From Pseudomonas fluorescens (GTDB lineage: Bacteria; Pseudomonadota; Gammaproteobacteria; Pseudomonadales; Pseudomonadaceae), in assembly GCF_902497625.1 (NCBI RefSeq), contig NZ_CABVGX010000002.1, forward strand, positions 1 to 64,000: a stretch of DNA of 64,000 nucleotides. The letters run 5' to 3'. This document shows positions 51,841 to 61,406 of this stretch, piece after piece. Each line of letters starts with the position of its first letter. Position 1 is the stretch's first letter. The notes under the pieces were generated by a model. The model was not told the origin of the DNA, made no database searches, and saw nothing but the letters and a program-made list of their open reading frames with translations. Position numbers and translations under genes: made by a program.

Positions 51841-52785
51841 ATGCACGTTTTCGTAACTGGCGGTACCGGCCATATCGGTTCATACATCATCCCCGAGCTG
51901 ATCGCCGCCGGCCACGAGGTCACCGGCCTGGCTCGGTCCGACGAGTCTGCGGCGGCGGTCTCGGCGCTCGGCGCCAAGGTGCGTCGTGGGGATCTTTCCG
52001 ATCTGGATGGGCTCAAGGCGGCGGCTGATGAGTTCGACGGCGTGATCCACGTCGCGCACAGGCAAGACCTGCTTCCCTCGGGCGGAATTGACGCCGTGGC
52101 AGACGCGGAGCGCCAGATCATGCTCGCGTACGGCGAGGCATTGGCGGGCACCGGAAAACCGCTGGTCGTTTCAGCCAGCATAGGTTCTCCCGGATGGGAA
52201 CACCTGGGCCGGCCAGCCACTGAGGAAGATCCGGCGCTTCCCGGCGGCGATGAGTACAAGGGCACGCTGCGGGTTCGTAACGTCGTGGAAACCACTGTCA
52301 TCGACCTTGCGGAGCGGGGCGTACGGTCGTCGATCGTGCGGATTCCTCCCATTGCACACAGCACGACTGATGCCGGCTTCCTCCCGATGCTGATCGGGCT
52401 CGCGAAAGAGAAGGGCGTGGTCGGCTACCCCGCAGATGGCGCCAACCTGTGGCCGGCCGTGCATGCCCGCGATCTCGCCGCTTTGTTTCGCCTGGCGCTG
52501 GAGAACAGTCCCGCTGGCAAATACTGGCACGGGATTGAAGGCGAGGGCATCCGGTTCCGCGAGATCGCCGAGGCCATTGGCAGCCATCTGGGCGTGCCGG
52601 CGGTGAGCATTCCCGCAGACGTTCTGATGCTGCCGGGCTACTTCGGGTTTCTCGCGAATCTGGTCACGCTGGACCTCCCGGCGTCCAACCTCATCACCCG
52701 CCAGACCCTCGGCTGGAAGCCTGCTCAGCCGGGCCTGCTCGAGGATCTGAACAACGGCCACTATTTCCCTGCCGATTCTAAATAA
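51841..52785 (+). CDS. NAD(P)-dependent epimerase/dehydratase-like SDR
   Basis: 314 residues, extended/atypical SDR. FVTGGTGHIGSYIIPELI begins the protein; VIHVAHRQDL is near 65; VARDLAAL-type (VHARDLAALFRLAL) is near 210; and a C-terminal LGWKPAQPGLLEDL follows. The longer upstream frame is rejected; AAGGAG precedes ATG 51841. Typical of NAD(P)H-binding reductases induced by electrophiles. Followed 14 bp later by an F420-reductase-like gene. Confidence 0.9.
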   Translation: MHVFVTGGTGHIGSYIIPELIAAGHEVTGLARSDESAAAVSALGAKVRRGDLSDLDGLKAAADEFDGVIHVAHRQDLLPSGGIDAVADAERQIMLAYGEALAGTGKPLVVSASIGSPGWEHLGRPATEEDPALPGGDEYKGTLRVRNVVETTVIDLAERGVRSSIVRIPPIAHSTTDAGFLPMLIGLAKEKGVVGYPADGANLWPAVHARDLAALFRLALENSPAGKYWHGIEGEGIRFREIAEAIGSHLGVPAVSIPADVLMLPGYFGFLANLVTLDLPASNLITRQTLGWKPAQPGLLEDLNNGHYFPADSK

Positions 52786-52799
52786 CGAGGAAACTGCAC

Positions 52800-53420
52800 A
52801 TGAGCACTATCAGCATTATCGGTTCAGGCGGCATGGCCGCGGCGATCGCCGGGCGTACCGCCAACGCTGGCTACACCGTTGAGGTGATCAGCCGCGATCC
52901 CGCCAAGGCGCAGACACTGGCTGGCAAGCTTGCCGCCGGAGCCACAACAGGAACGTACGGGGCGAAGCCGACCGGCGACATCGTCATCCTCGCCATTCCT
53001 TACGCCGGTGCAGCGTCGGTGGTGGCCGATTTCGGGGACGCGCTCGACGGCAAGGTGATCATCGACATTACCAACACGGCCTCTCCAGACTTCACGGGCC
53101 TTGTCTCTCCCGCCGGCAGTTCTGGTGCGCAGGAGATCGCCAAAATTGTCCCTGCCGGCGCATCTGTGGTGAAAGCGTTCAACACGCTCTTCGGCCACGT
53201 CCTGGCCAAAGGCGGCCGCCTCGACGCGTTCATCGCCGCCGACGATGCGAAGGCCAAGGCGCGTGTCTCGACGTTCGTCGAGCGTCTCGGGCTGCGTCCG
53301 CTGGATGTCGGCGGCCTGCACATGGCCCAAACGCTCGAGGCGCTCGGGCTGATGATGATCGGTCTGGCCAAGAACGGTGCCGGTACCTGGGACATCGCCT
53401 TGAACGTCGATATTGGCTGA
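52800..53420 (+). CDS. F420-dependent-NADP-reductase-like protein
   Basis: 206 residues. IIGSGGMAAAIAGRTANAG opens the Rossmann fold; VIIDITNTASPDFTGL is near 80; VVKAFNTLFGHVLAKGG near 120 matches the NADP-binding F420-reductase family. A GAGG site precedes ATG 52800. Paralogue of 49549..50148; both sit in HxlR-linked operons with an SDR, suggesting related electrophile-reduction modules. Confidence 0.88.
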   Translation: MSTISIIGSGGMAAAIAGRTANAGYTVEVISRDPAKAQTLAGKLAAGATTGTYGAKPTGDIVILAIPYAGAASVVADFGDALDGKVIIDITNTASPDFTGLVSPAGSSGAQEIAKIVPAGASVVKAFNTLFGHVLAKGGRLDAFIAADDAKAKARVSTFVERLGLRPLDVGGLHMAQTLEALGLMMIGLAKNGAGTWDIALNVDIG

Positions 53421-53632
53421 AACCTGCATCATAAGTTCATGGCGTCGCGGTCAGCGTTTGCAGCGCCCCGGCCGCGGCGACAGGCAAGGTCTGCTGGCTA
53501 TGTGGCCCGACTTATTTTTCACAAATCCTTCACCGCCCGACAACTGCTCTAAACCTAGATTGGCGCCACTTGCGTGGTGCCGGTCAGTCTGACCCTCGAT
53601 GGCGCCATACCTCTCTGCAACCGAGCGATGCC

Positions 53633-54331
53633 ATGGCGTATAGGCTGATCGATGATTCCCCGGCTTTTGGGCCCCTTGAACCTGTCCGGAAACCTGCGCT
53701 GGGGCGTCATCGTGCGCGCCGTCTGATGCTGCTGATACTGGCAAGCGTGGCGATTGTCTGTGCCTGGCGGGTGAGTGCTTCGCGTGTAGTCGAGTTGGGT
53801 GACGACCCGCACCTGTTTCATGCCCAGGTCGCGGCGCACTGGCAGAGTGGCGACGTGTTGCTGTTGATCCGGCACGCCGAACGCTGCGATCGATCCGAAC
53901 ACCTCTGTGCCGGTGACCCGACCGGTATCACCGTGCAGGGCAGCGATGCGGCGGGGCAGGTGGGTGAAGGCCTGCGCCAGCTTGGGCTCAGCCGAGCGCA
54001 GATGGTTTCCAGCGAGGCGTTACGAACGCGCCAGACTGCTGAGGCGATCGCCGGCCATTCGGTGCCGACTGCCGACTGGGCGAGCGAATGTGGCAGTGAT
54101 TTCAGTCGCGCGGCCTTGGCGCACAAACGCCCGGGCGAGAATCTGGTGGTAATAACCCACAGCGGCTGCATCGACCGCTTCGAGCGCACGGCGGGCATTG
54201 CTGGTGGCGGGCGCTCCAGTGAATACACCGAGGCGTTGTTCGTCGAACTGGACGGTGTGCATCCGGCACAGATGCTCGGTTTGGTGGCGTCGGCTCAGTG
54301 GCAAGGCCTGGCGCTGGGGCCACAGCGATGA
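53633..54331 (+). CDS. Histidine phosphatase family protein (Ais-like), membrane-anchored
   Basis: 232 residues. A basic N-terminus precedes one span (about residues 31-46, LMLLILASVAIVCAW). A histidine phosphatase domain follows, with LLIRHAERCD (catalytic RHAE) near 78 and VVITHSGCIDRF near 174. It resembles Ais/LPS core heptose-phosphate phosphatases found beside polymyxin-resistance genes. ATG 53633 is the nearest in-frame ATG before the anchor. Coupled by ATGA to the PAP2 gene. Confidence 0.85.
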   Translation: MAYRLIDDSPAFGPLEPVRKPALGRHRARRLMLLILASVAIVCAWRVSASRVVELGDDPHLFHAQVAAHWQSGDVLLLIRHAERCDRSEHLCAGDPTGITVQGSDAAGQVGEGLRQLGLSRAQMVSSEALRTRQTAEAIAGHSVPTADWASECGSDFSRAALAHKRPGENLVVITHSGCIDRFERTAGIAGGGRSSEYTEALFVELDGVHPAQMLGLVASAQWQGLALGPQR

Positions 54332-55131
54332 GTGCCCGCGCGCATTACTACCTGCTCAATCTGGGGCTGCCATTGCTGCTGGTGCTGGGGGTGTTTATGG
54401 CATTCGATCTGACTGATCTGGACCGCATGATCAGCGACCGGCTTTACGATCCGGCCGTGGCCATGTTCCCGCTGCAACATGATCGGCTGTTTGAGAAAGT
54501 CACTCACAAGTGGGCGAGAATCCTGCCCAACCTGGCCGGTACCCTGGCGATTGTCTGCGCGGTGCTGTCGTTTACCGGCCCGCTTTTGGCCGGACGGCAA
54601 CACCCTCGCCTTGCTCGGCTGGTCACGGGCCTGCAGTGGTGCGCCCACCATCGTCGTGATTTCTTTTACATGATCGTGGCGTTCGCCATCAGTACTGGGG
54701 TAATTCACTATTTCAAAAGCCATACCAGCGTCTATTGCCCGGTGGAAACCACGCTTTATGGCGGTAGTCAGCTGCACAGCCTGTGGTTCGAGAACTTCGA
54801 TGCGTGGACGCGGCCAGGCGCGGGTCGCTGCTGGCCAGGCGGTCACGCATCGAGTGCCTTCAGCCTGTTTGTGTTTTATTTCATTGCCCGGCGTTGTCGC
54901 TGGCGGTGGAGCAGGGTGGTGTTCTGGGGAGTGGTTGTACTGGGCATGATCTATGGCACGACGCGGGTGCTGCAGGGCTGGCACTTCATGTCGCACACAC
55001 TGTGGGCAGGTCTTTTCGTATGGTTCAGCACCTGGCTCACAGCCTTGCTGTTTTATGGTCGAGCAGCCCTGCAGGCGCCCGTGCTGCAATCCCCGATAGC
55101 GCATTCGCCATTGAGGAACGCAACGCCATGA
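54328..55131 (+). CDS. PAP2 family lipid phosphatase, membrane protein
   Basis: 267 residues with five or six spans. PAP2 motifs are HYFKSHTSVYCP near 130, RCWPGGHASSAFSLF near 168 (PGGH for the usual PSGH) and TTRVLQGWHFMSHTLWAG near 212. Members remove or transfer phosphate on undecaprenyl pyrophosphate or lipid A (LpxE/LpxT types). Its neighbours, an Ais-like phosphatase and an EptA-like transferase, point to lipid A remodelling. Overlaps the response regulator ATG. Confidence 0.92.
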   Translation: MSARAHYYLLNLGLPLLLVLGVFMAFDLTDLDRMISDRLYDPAVAMFPLQHDRLFEKVTHKWARILPNLAGTLAIVCAVLSFTGPLLAGRQHPRLARLVTGLQWCAHHRRDFFYMIVAFAISTGVIHYFKSHTSVYCPVETTLYGGSQLHSLWFENFDAWTRPGAGRCWPGGHASSAFSLFVFYFIARRCRWRWSRVVFWGVVVLGMIYGTTRVLQGWHFMSHTLWAGLFVWFSTWLTALLFYGRAALQAPVLQSPIAHSPLRNATP

Positions 55132-55862
55132 AGATTCTGGTCATCGAAGATCATCAGGACATCCATGACAACCTCCTCGAATACCTGCAGCTCAGGGGGC
55201 ACGAAGCGGTCGGCGCACTGGATGGCCGGCGCGGCCTGAACCTGGCGGCGACGCAGCCGTTCGACGCCATCATCCTCGACATCATGTTGCCCGGCATCGA
55301 CGGCAACGTGATCTGCCAGAGCCTGCGCGATCAAGCCCAGTCGCAAGTGACCATCGTGATGCTCAGTGCCCGCGACGAGCTGGAGGACCGGCTGACGGGA
55401 TTCGCCATGGGCGCTGATGACTACATCACCAAGCCCTTTGCCATGGCCGAGGTTCTGGCCCGTGTGCAGGCCGTGGCGGCACGACGCCTGCGTAAGGGCG
55501 GACGGGTAATGAGTGTCGGTGATTTGCACTATGACCTCGACACCCTCGAAGTGACGCGGGGCGGGCGCTTGTTGAAACTCAATCCCACCCATATGAAGTT
55601 GCTCGAACTGCTGATGCGCCGAAGTCCGCACCTGGTCAAACGCGAAGAACTTGAACAGCTGCTGTGGCGACGGGACACGCCCAGCTGTGAAAGTTTACGC
55701 AGCAATATCCATACGATGCGCCGTTCTCTGGACAAGGGCACGGCTGAAACTTTGCTGCACACGGTGCACGGCTTGGGCTACAAGTTGTGCGCCGACGCGC
55801 ATAAAAAAACAGGCGTCTTCAGCCGCGTTTTATTGGGAAATTTTTCACAAGAAATTGATTGA
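55128..55862 (+). CDS. OmpR/PmrA-type response regulator
   Basis: 244 residues. The receiver has the phosphate-site Asp in AIILDIMLPGIDG near 51 and an acidic pair in ILVIEDHQD, with the conserved Lys in YITKPFAMAEVLARV. A winged-helix DNA-binding domain spans about 130-225 (THMKLLELLMRRSPHLVKRE). ATG 55128 overlaps the PAP2 stop. No sensor kinase gene follows; the next gene is the phosphoethanolamine transferase. Its partner kinase must be elsewhere or shared. Confidence 0.94.
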   Translation: MKILVIEDHQDIHDNLLEYLQLRGHEAVGALDGRRGLNLAATQPFDAIILDIMLPGIDGNVICQSLRDQAQSQVTIVMLSARDELEDRLTGFAMGADDYITKPFAMAEVLARVQAVAARRLRKGGRVMSVGDLHYDLDTLEVTRGGRLLKLNPTHMKLLELLMRRSPHLVKREELEQLLWRRDTPSCESLRSNIHTMRRSLDKGTAETLLHTVHGLGYKLCADAHKKTGVFSRVLLGNFSQEID

Positions 55863-55945
55863 TGCCTGCCTATCGTTGGCGGCAAGAAAGCGCTGCTCCA
55901 GGCGAATGGCGCACCCCTTCCTGATCCCTTATTTCGCAGGCTGCC

Positions 55946-57562
55946 ATGTTGCGTATCAGACCCGTTCGCCCTGAATTTGTGTCGTTGCTGGCCAGCGCAT
56001 TTCTGCTGTTGGCATTCAATTCGGTGTTGTGGCAGCACCTCGGCACCATGACCCAGGCGCTCCATCTGCGCGGGGCGTTCGCGGTGATCCTGTATGGCGT
56101 GTTCTTCATTACGATGACGCTGTTGAGTTTCCCGTACCTTCAGAAAGTCATGCTGGTGGGTCTCTGTCTGGTCAGCTCGCTGGTGGCTTACTTCATGAGC
56201 CAGTACGGCGTGATGATCGATGCCGGCATGTTTCGCAATGTCACCGAAACCAATGTCACTGAAGTTCGCGATCTGCTGTCGCCGGGTTTGCTGTGGCATA
56301 TCGCGTTGCTGGGGGTGCTGCCGTCGCTGATCCTGTTCAAGGCCCCGGTTGCTTATCGGACCTGGCCCAGGGAACTGGCCGCCAGGCTGGCATTAGTCTG
56401 CATCGCCGCCGTGCTGGTGGGGGTCGTGGCCTGGAGCAACTACCAAGGCTTGGCTTCGCTTTTTCGTAATCACCATGAATTGCGCTTGATGGTGGTGCCC
56501 AGCAACATCATCGGCGCAACCGCAGGCTATCTTCGTGAACAGGTGGCGTCTGCCCGTGAGCCCTTCGCGAAAGTGGGCGACGACGCCCACCGCTCACCTG
56601 CGGCACTGGCGCATCGGCGCCCGTCGCTGACGGTGCTGGTAGTAGGGGAGAGCGCGCGCGCCGACAATTTCGGCGTCCTGGGTTATGGCCGCGATACCAC
56701 GCCGCAACTGGCCAGGCAGGCGGGGGTCATCGCTTTCCCCAACGTGCATTCATGCGGCACCGAAACCGCGGTGTCGGTGCCCTGCATGTTCAGCAATCTG
56801 GGCCGCAAGGACTACAACGCCAGCAAGGTGCAGAACCGCGAGGGCCTGCTGGACGTGTTGGTCCGTGCCGGCGTTGACGTGCACTGGCGCGATAATCAGT
56901 CCGGCTGCAAAGGGGTGTGCGACCGTGTCGGCATCGAGGATGTGAGCAAAGCCACCGACCCGGCGTTGTGCGCCCACAGCGAGTGCCGGGACGAGATCCT
57001 GCTGCTGGGGCTCGATGCCTACATCGATAACCTGCAGCGCGATACGGTGTTGGTGCTGCACCAGATGGGCAGCCACGGGCCGGAGTATTTCAAGCGTTAC
57101 CCCAAGGCCTTCGAGCGGTTCACCCCGGTGTGCCAGAGCAACGCCCTCAATGACTGCAGCCAGGACAGCATCGTTAATGCCTACGACAACACCATCGTCT
57201 ATACCGACCACGTGTTGTCCAGCTTGATCGATGTGTTGCGCCGCCATCAGAACAAGGTCGACACGGCGATGGTCTACCTGTCCGACCACGGTGAATCCCT
57301 CGGCGAATTCAACTTGTATCTGCATGGCACGCCTTATCTGTTCGCGCCGGAGCAACAAAAACATATTGGCATGCTGGCCTGGTTTTCCGCCGGCTATGAA
57401 CAGGACGTCGGCCTCAACAGCCACTGCCTCGAACTGGCCCGCACCCAGCCACTGAGTCAGGACAATCTGTTCCATTCCATACTGGGGCTGCTGGACGTAC
57501 AGACCGGGGTTTATCAACCTGACCTGGATATGTTTGCCAGCTGTCGCAGCCCTCAGGTTTGA
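55946..57562 (+). CDS. eptA: Phosphoethanolamine-lipid A transferase (EptA/MCR-like)
   Basis: 538 residues, the normal length. Five N-terminal spans cover about 1-165. A periplasmic sulfatase-fold domain follows: VVGESARADNFGVLGY (Glu235 metal ligand), SCGTETAVSVPC (Thr nucleophile near 272), YLSDHGESLGE near 449 and LHGTPYL. Conserved Cys pairs are present (CKGVCDRVG, CAHSEC). Adds phosphoethanolamine to lipid A phosphate at the inner-membrane periplasmic face and lowers polymyxin binding. Lies 83 bp after the regulator gene. Confidence 0.95.
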   Translation: MLRIRPVRPEFVSLLASAFLLLAFNSVLWQHLGTMTQALHLRGAFAVILYGVFFITMTLLSFPYLQKVMLVGLCLVSSLVAYFMSQYGVMIDAGMFRNVTETNVTEVRDLLSPGLLWHIALLGVLPSLILFKAPVAYRTWPRELAARLALVCIAAVLVGVVAWSNYQGLASLFRNHHELRLMVVPSNIIGATAGYLREQVASAREPFAKVGDDAHRSPAALAHRRPSLTVLVVGESARADNFGVLGYGRDTTPQLARQAGVIAFPNVHSCGTETAVSVPCMFSNLGRKDYNASKVQNREGLLDVLVRAGVDVHWRDNQSGCKGVCDRVGIEDVSKATDPALCAHSECRDEILLLGLDAYIDNLQRDTVLVLHQMGSHGPEYFKRYPKAFERFTPVCQSNALNDCSQDSIVNAYDNTIVYTDHVLSSLIDVLRRHQNKVDTAMVYLSDHGESLGEFNLYLHGTPYLFAPEQQKHIGMLAWFSAGYEQDVGLNSHCLELARTQPLSQDNLFHSILGLLDVQTGVYQPDLDMFASCRSPQV

Positions 57563-57805
57563 AGCAATGAAGGCGTAGCTGACCCCGGCAACGGCACGCT
57601 GTTCAGCGAACGGCCAGATGGCCACAGCTTCTCGGGTAATCGTTTTAGGGATCACTTCCAGGTGCGTAGCGGCAAGATATCCCGCATGAACGCCTGGAAT
57701 GCCAGTGCCGCATGGTTACGGGCACCTGAGATTGCCATGGGCTGACGAGGCGTGAATGAAGTATCGTGTCGAGCTGTCGATTCGCGGGACACTCCAGGAA
57801 AACCG

Positions 57806-58702
57806 ATGCTCAGTTCACTCGTGTCAAATGGTCAGTTACGCACGTCCGTTCGATCAGAACCGATGGTCCCCTGGTGGAGTTTCACGAAAACAGTTCTGGC
57901 TGCGACAGCCCTGACGTTAGTACGTGACGGGCTGGTCAGGTTGGACGCCCCGATTCCTGATCAGCCTTTCACATTGCGGCAGCTGTTGCGGCACGAGGCG
58001 GGGCTCGCCGATTATGGTGAACTGGCGGAGTATCACGCAGCCGTCGCTAATAACGAGCCCGCCTGGTCGGCAGAGGAAATGATGCAACGCCTCGACGGTG
58101 CTCGCCTTCGATACGGCCCGGGAACGGCTTGGCGGTATTCCAATGTTGGCTACTTGCTCATTGGCAGGCTTATTGAACGGCTGACAGATCAGATGCTTGA
58201 TGAGGCTGTAAGTGAACGGGCATTAACGCCGCTGGGGCTGTCGAACGTTTACTTCGCTGGAACACGAGCAGACTTCCAAACGACTTATCTGGCCAGTACC
58301 TCAAGTTATGACCCCGCGTGGGTCTACCATGGCTTGCTGATTGGCCCCGTTTCGCAAGCGGCGCTCTTGCTGGATCGACTCTTTGGCGCAGGTCTTCTTC
58401 CCACGGACCTGCTTGAGCAAATGCAGACAGAACGAACATTGGGCGGCCCGATTCCCGGGCGCCCGTGGATCACCCCGGGCTATGGCCTTGGTGTGATGCA
58501 GAGCTCGATTGAAAGCGGATATTCACTGTGCGGGCACACAGGTTGCGGGCCTGGCAGTGTCATTGCCGTTTACCGTATCCGTGACGGCGAAGCATCGGCT
58601 TGCTGCGCTGCATTCGAAGCGGACGCCAGTGAAGGGGCTGTCGAAGCATTCGTTGCTGAACAACTGATCCAGGAACGGCGGCATGCCGTTAAAGGCGTTT
58701 GA
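57806..58702 (+). CDS. Serine hydrolase, beta-lactamase fold, possibly cytoplasmic
   Basis: 298 residues. SxxK in WSFTKTV near residue 25; Tyr motif YSNVGYLLIGRLIE near 115; C-terminal LCGHTGCGPGS near 240 in place of KTG. The SxxK is unusually close to the N-terminus, and no signal peptide is seen, so this is either cytoplasmic or begins further upstream. Starting at 57752 adds residues without a better signal; AGGAAAACCG precedes ATG 57806. Substrate unknown. Confidence 0.85.
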   Translation: MLSSLVSNGQLRTSVRSEPMVPWWSFTKTVLAATALTLVRDGLVRLDAPIPDQPFTLRQLLRHEAGLADYGELAEYHAAVANNEPAWSAEEMMQRLDGARLRYGPGTAWRYSNVGYLLIGRLIERLTDQMLDEAVSERALTPLGLSNVYFAGTRADFQTTYLASTSSYDPAWVYHGLLIGPVSQAALLLDRLFGAGLLPTDLLEQMQTERTLGGPIPGRPWITPGYGLGVMQSSIESGYSLCGHTGCGPGSVIAVYRIRDGEASACCAAFEADASEGAVEAFVAEQLIQERRHAVKGV

Positions 58703-58886
58703 ACGGTGATGTCGGCAGCCTTCATGATTGTTCCGTCGCGCTGACGTATATCGGAATGCGTCCAGACCTTTGCGGAATGTTTCCGAAATCTTGTTACGAT
58801 AGTTATGCACCACCCCAGCTTATGCCATGTAATAGCGTGGAAAAAGACCATCACACGCGTCTGCGTGCTTTAGCAAGGAGCCCCTC

Positions 58887-60554
58887 ATGGGTAACAAACC
58901 TGTGAATGATCCGAACGTCAGTGGTCACTCTGTCGGCGACGACGGCATCCCAGCCCCTAGTGGCGCTGCCAATCTGATTGATACCGATTACGTCATCGGG
59001 CAAGACAATATCAAGGGAGAGTTTTCGTTCTCACTCGATATTCACGGAAAAGTTTTCATCATCTCCGCCGCCACCATTTTGCTGTTCGTCGTCCTGACGC
59101 TCGCACTTCAAAATGAAGTCGAACCGCTCTTCAGTGCGATTCGCAACTGGCTGACGGGGCATCTGGCGTGGCTCTTCATGAGCATCGCCAACATATTTGT
59201 CGTGTTGTGCCTGGCATTGATCGTGTCCCCATTGGGCAAGGTCAGATTGGGTGGTCGAGACGCGACACCGGACCACAGTTATGTCGGCTGGTTCTCGATG
59301 CTCTTCGCCGCGGGAATGGGCATCGGCCTGATGTTTTACGGGGTTGCCGAGCCCATGTCGCACTTTGCCGCATCAATGGGCGGTGTAACGCTTGATGCAA
59401 GTGGGGTGCGCACGGACTGGGCGCCACTGGGCGGGGCTGCAGGCGATGCAAAGGCATCGGCTGATCTGGCGATGGCGGCGACGATTTTCCACTGGGGCCT
59501 GCACCCTTGGGCGATTTACGCCATCGTCGCGTTATCTCTGGCGTTGTTTTCCTACAACAAAGGTTTGCCGCTCTCCATTCGGTCGATTTTTTACCCGCTG
59601 CTTGGCGAGCGCGTCTGGGGTTGGCCGGGGCATATCATCGATATCCTCGCGGTGTTTGCCACTTTGTTCGGTTTGGCGACTTCCCTCGGCATTGGCGCAG
59701 AGCAGGCAGCGGCCGGTATTGAATACCTGTTCGGTATCGAATCCAGCAATCTGAGCAAGGTCGTCTTGATTGTCGGGATCACGCTGATTGCCTTGTGGTC
59801 GGTGCTGTCCGGGCTGGACAAGGGCGTGAAGATGTTGTCCCAGATCAACATGGGGCTGGCCCTGCTGTTGCTGCTGTTCATCATCATCGTTGGCCCGACG
59901 TTGGCCATCTTTACCGGGTTCTTCAAGAATCTGGTGACCTACGTGGAATACCTGCCGGCCCTGTCTAATCCGTTCGGACGCACTGATACTGAATTCACCC
60001 AAGGCTGGACGGCGTTCTACTGGGCCTGGTGGATCAGTTGGTCTCCGTTTGTAGGCATGTTCATTGCCCGGGTCAGTCGTGGCCGCACCGTCAGGGAATT
60101 CCTGGTTTCGGTTCTGCTCGTGCCTTCAGTCGTTTCAGTGCTGTGGATGACCACGTTTGGCGGCACAGCCATAGATCAGGCAACCGTGCAGGGCCTGGTC
60201 GGGGTCAAAGATGCTGTTCTGGAGTTGAAGCTGTTTGCGATGTTCGAAGGCCTCCCGCTCAAGGAGATCACCTCACTGCTGGGCATTGTCCTGGTCATCG
60301 TCTTCTTCATTACCTCGTCGGATTCCGGCTCACTGGTCATCGATACCATTACCGCTGGCGGCAAGGTCGATGCGCCTGTACCGCAACGAGTATTCTGGGC
60401 GGTCATCGAGGGCGTAATTGCTATTGCGCTGCTGTTGGGCGGAGGTCTCGTCGCGCTCCAGGCGATGGCAGTGTCGACGGGCTTGCCATTCGCGATCGTG
60501 CTGATGATCGGCTGCATCTCATTGGTCAAAGGACTGATGTCCGAGCCCCGATAG
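58887..60554 (+). CDS. BCCT family betaine/choline/carnitine transporter
   Basis: 555 residues with about 12 spans. The BCCT signature lies in GMGIGLMFYGVAEPMSHF near 140-160. FYWAWWISWSPFVGMFIARV near 375 carries the Trp-rich substrate box. VFFITSSDSGSLVIDTI near 472 follows. An N-terminal hydrophilic tail of about 50 residues is present. AAGGAG precedes ATG 58887. Imports quaternary amines with Na+ or H+. The short C-terminus suggests a catabolic rather than osmosensing role. Confidence 0.94.
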   Translation: MGNKPVNDPNVSGHSVGDDGIPAPSGAANLIDTDYVIGQDNIKGEFSFSLDIHGKVFIISAATILLFVVLTLALQNEVEPLFSAIRNWLTGHLAWLFMSIANIFVVLCLALIVSPLGKVRLGGRDATPDHSYVGWFSMLFAAGMGIGLMFYGVAEPMSHFAASMGGVTLDASGVRTDWAPLGGAAGDAKASADLAMAATIFHWGLHPWAIYAIVALSLALFSYNKGLPLSIRSIFYPLLGERVWGWPGHIIDILAVFATLFGLATSLGIGAEQAAAGIEYLFGIESSNLSKVVLIVGITLIALWSVLSGLDKGVKMLSQINMGLALLLLLFIIIVGPTLAIFTGFFKNLVTYVEYLPALSNPFGRTDTEFTQGWTAFYWAWWISWSPFVGMFIARVSRGRTVREFLVSVLLVPSVVSVLWMTTFGGTAIDQATVQGLVGVKDAVLELKLFAMFEGLPLKEITSLLGIVLVIVFFITSSDSGSLVIDTITAGGKVDAPVPQRVFWAVIEGVIAIALLLGGGLVALQAMAVSTGLPFAIVLMIGCISLVKGLMSEPR

Positions 60555-60683
60555 CGAGCGGCAGTGATCGCGCTTTACGCTCAGGTTCAAAGGCAGAGGT
60601 GTTGTCCACCGAGACACACCTCTGTACTTGACCAGGCACAGCATGTTTCAACAAATCCTCAATTCTTCCGTCGCATACACCAT

Positions 60684-61406
60684 TCAGTTCCACAGCGTTC
60701 CGACAGGCGCAGCCGGACCGTGATGGGTGGCAACCTGTGCCTGTAACAACTCGGCGGTGGCCAGGGCATCGGTCAGCGCATGGTGGGCGTGATAGATCGG
60801 CAGGTTGTACCGGGCCCGGCTGTCGGCCAGTCGTATGGATTGTTGCGGGCGACGCCAGAGCCGCTTCCACCATACTTGTTTCTGTCTGTGGATCCGGGCT
60901 TCCAGCTGCATGGTGTCTATGACCGGAAATTGCAGCCCTTCACCCAGGTGTTTCAGAAAAGCCTGATTGAGGAATCCGCGCTCGATGGTTCGATAATGAA
61001 CGACCATGATCTTGCCGGCCATGGCATCCAGTAGCGTCTCGACTATCTCCCCGAACGCTGGCGCTCCTGAAATCTCTGCGTGGGTGATGTGGTGGAATGT
61101 GACGGATTTTCCGCTCAGTTCCGAGCTGGGCTTTACCAGCCAATACTGCGCTTCCCTGCAGCGGATCCGTTGCAGGGTGCAGGGCAGCAAGCCGATACTG
61201 ACGATGCTGTTTGCCTGAGCATCCAGCCCGGTAGTTTCCACATCCATGGCGAGCAACTGCACGCTATCGATGGCTGTTTGTGCGCAGACGACCCCGGCTT
61301 GATAGAACTTCTGCAAGGCTGGATGCCTGGCTTCAAGCGCCAGTTGTGCGAACCGGGCAGACCAGTCATGCATTCGATTATCCGGGGGCGTCTTGACGTC
61401 TTTCAT
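60684..61406 (-). CDS. 3'-5' exonuclease, DnaQ/DEDDh-like, with altered second motif
   Basis: 240 residues. Exo I is LAMDVETTGLDAQ near 53. In the second motif, VVHYRTIERGFLNQAFL stands where HNAxFDxxFL is expected, placing Glu at the Asp position. The third motif is YHAHHALTDALATAELL near 205. An N-terminal 40-residue helix precedes the fold. Cleaves single-stranded 3' ends; exact role unknown. Starts four bases inside the end of the upstream cNMP/CBS gene. This two-gene unit recurs in Pseudomonas near transporters. Confidence 0.88.
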   Translation of the reverse strand: MKDVKTPPDNRMHDWSARFAQLALEARHPALQKFYQAGVVCAQTAIDSVQLLAMDVETTGLDAQANSIVSIGLLPCTLQRIRCREAQYWLVKPSSELSGKSVTFHHITHAEISGAPAFGEIVETLLDAMAGKIMVVHYRTIERGFLNQAFLKHLGEGLQFPVIDTMQLEARIHRQKQVWWKRLWRRPQQSIRLADSRARYNLPIYHAHHALTDALATAELLQAQVATHHGPAAPVGTLWN

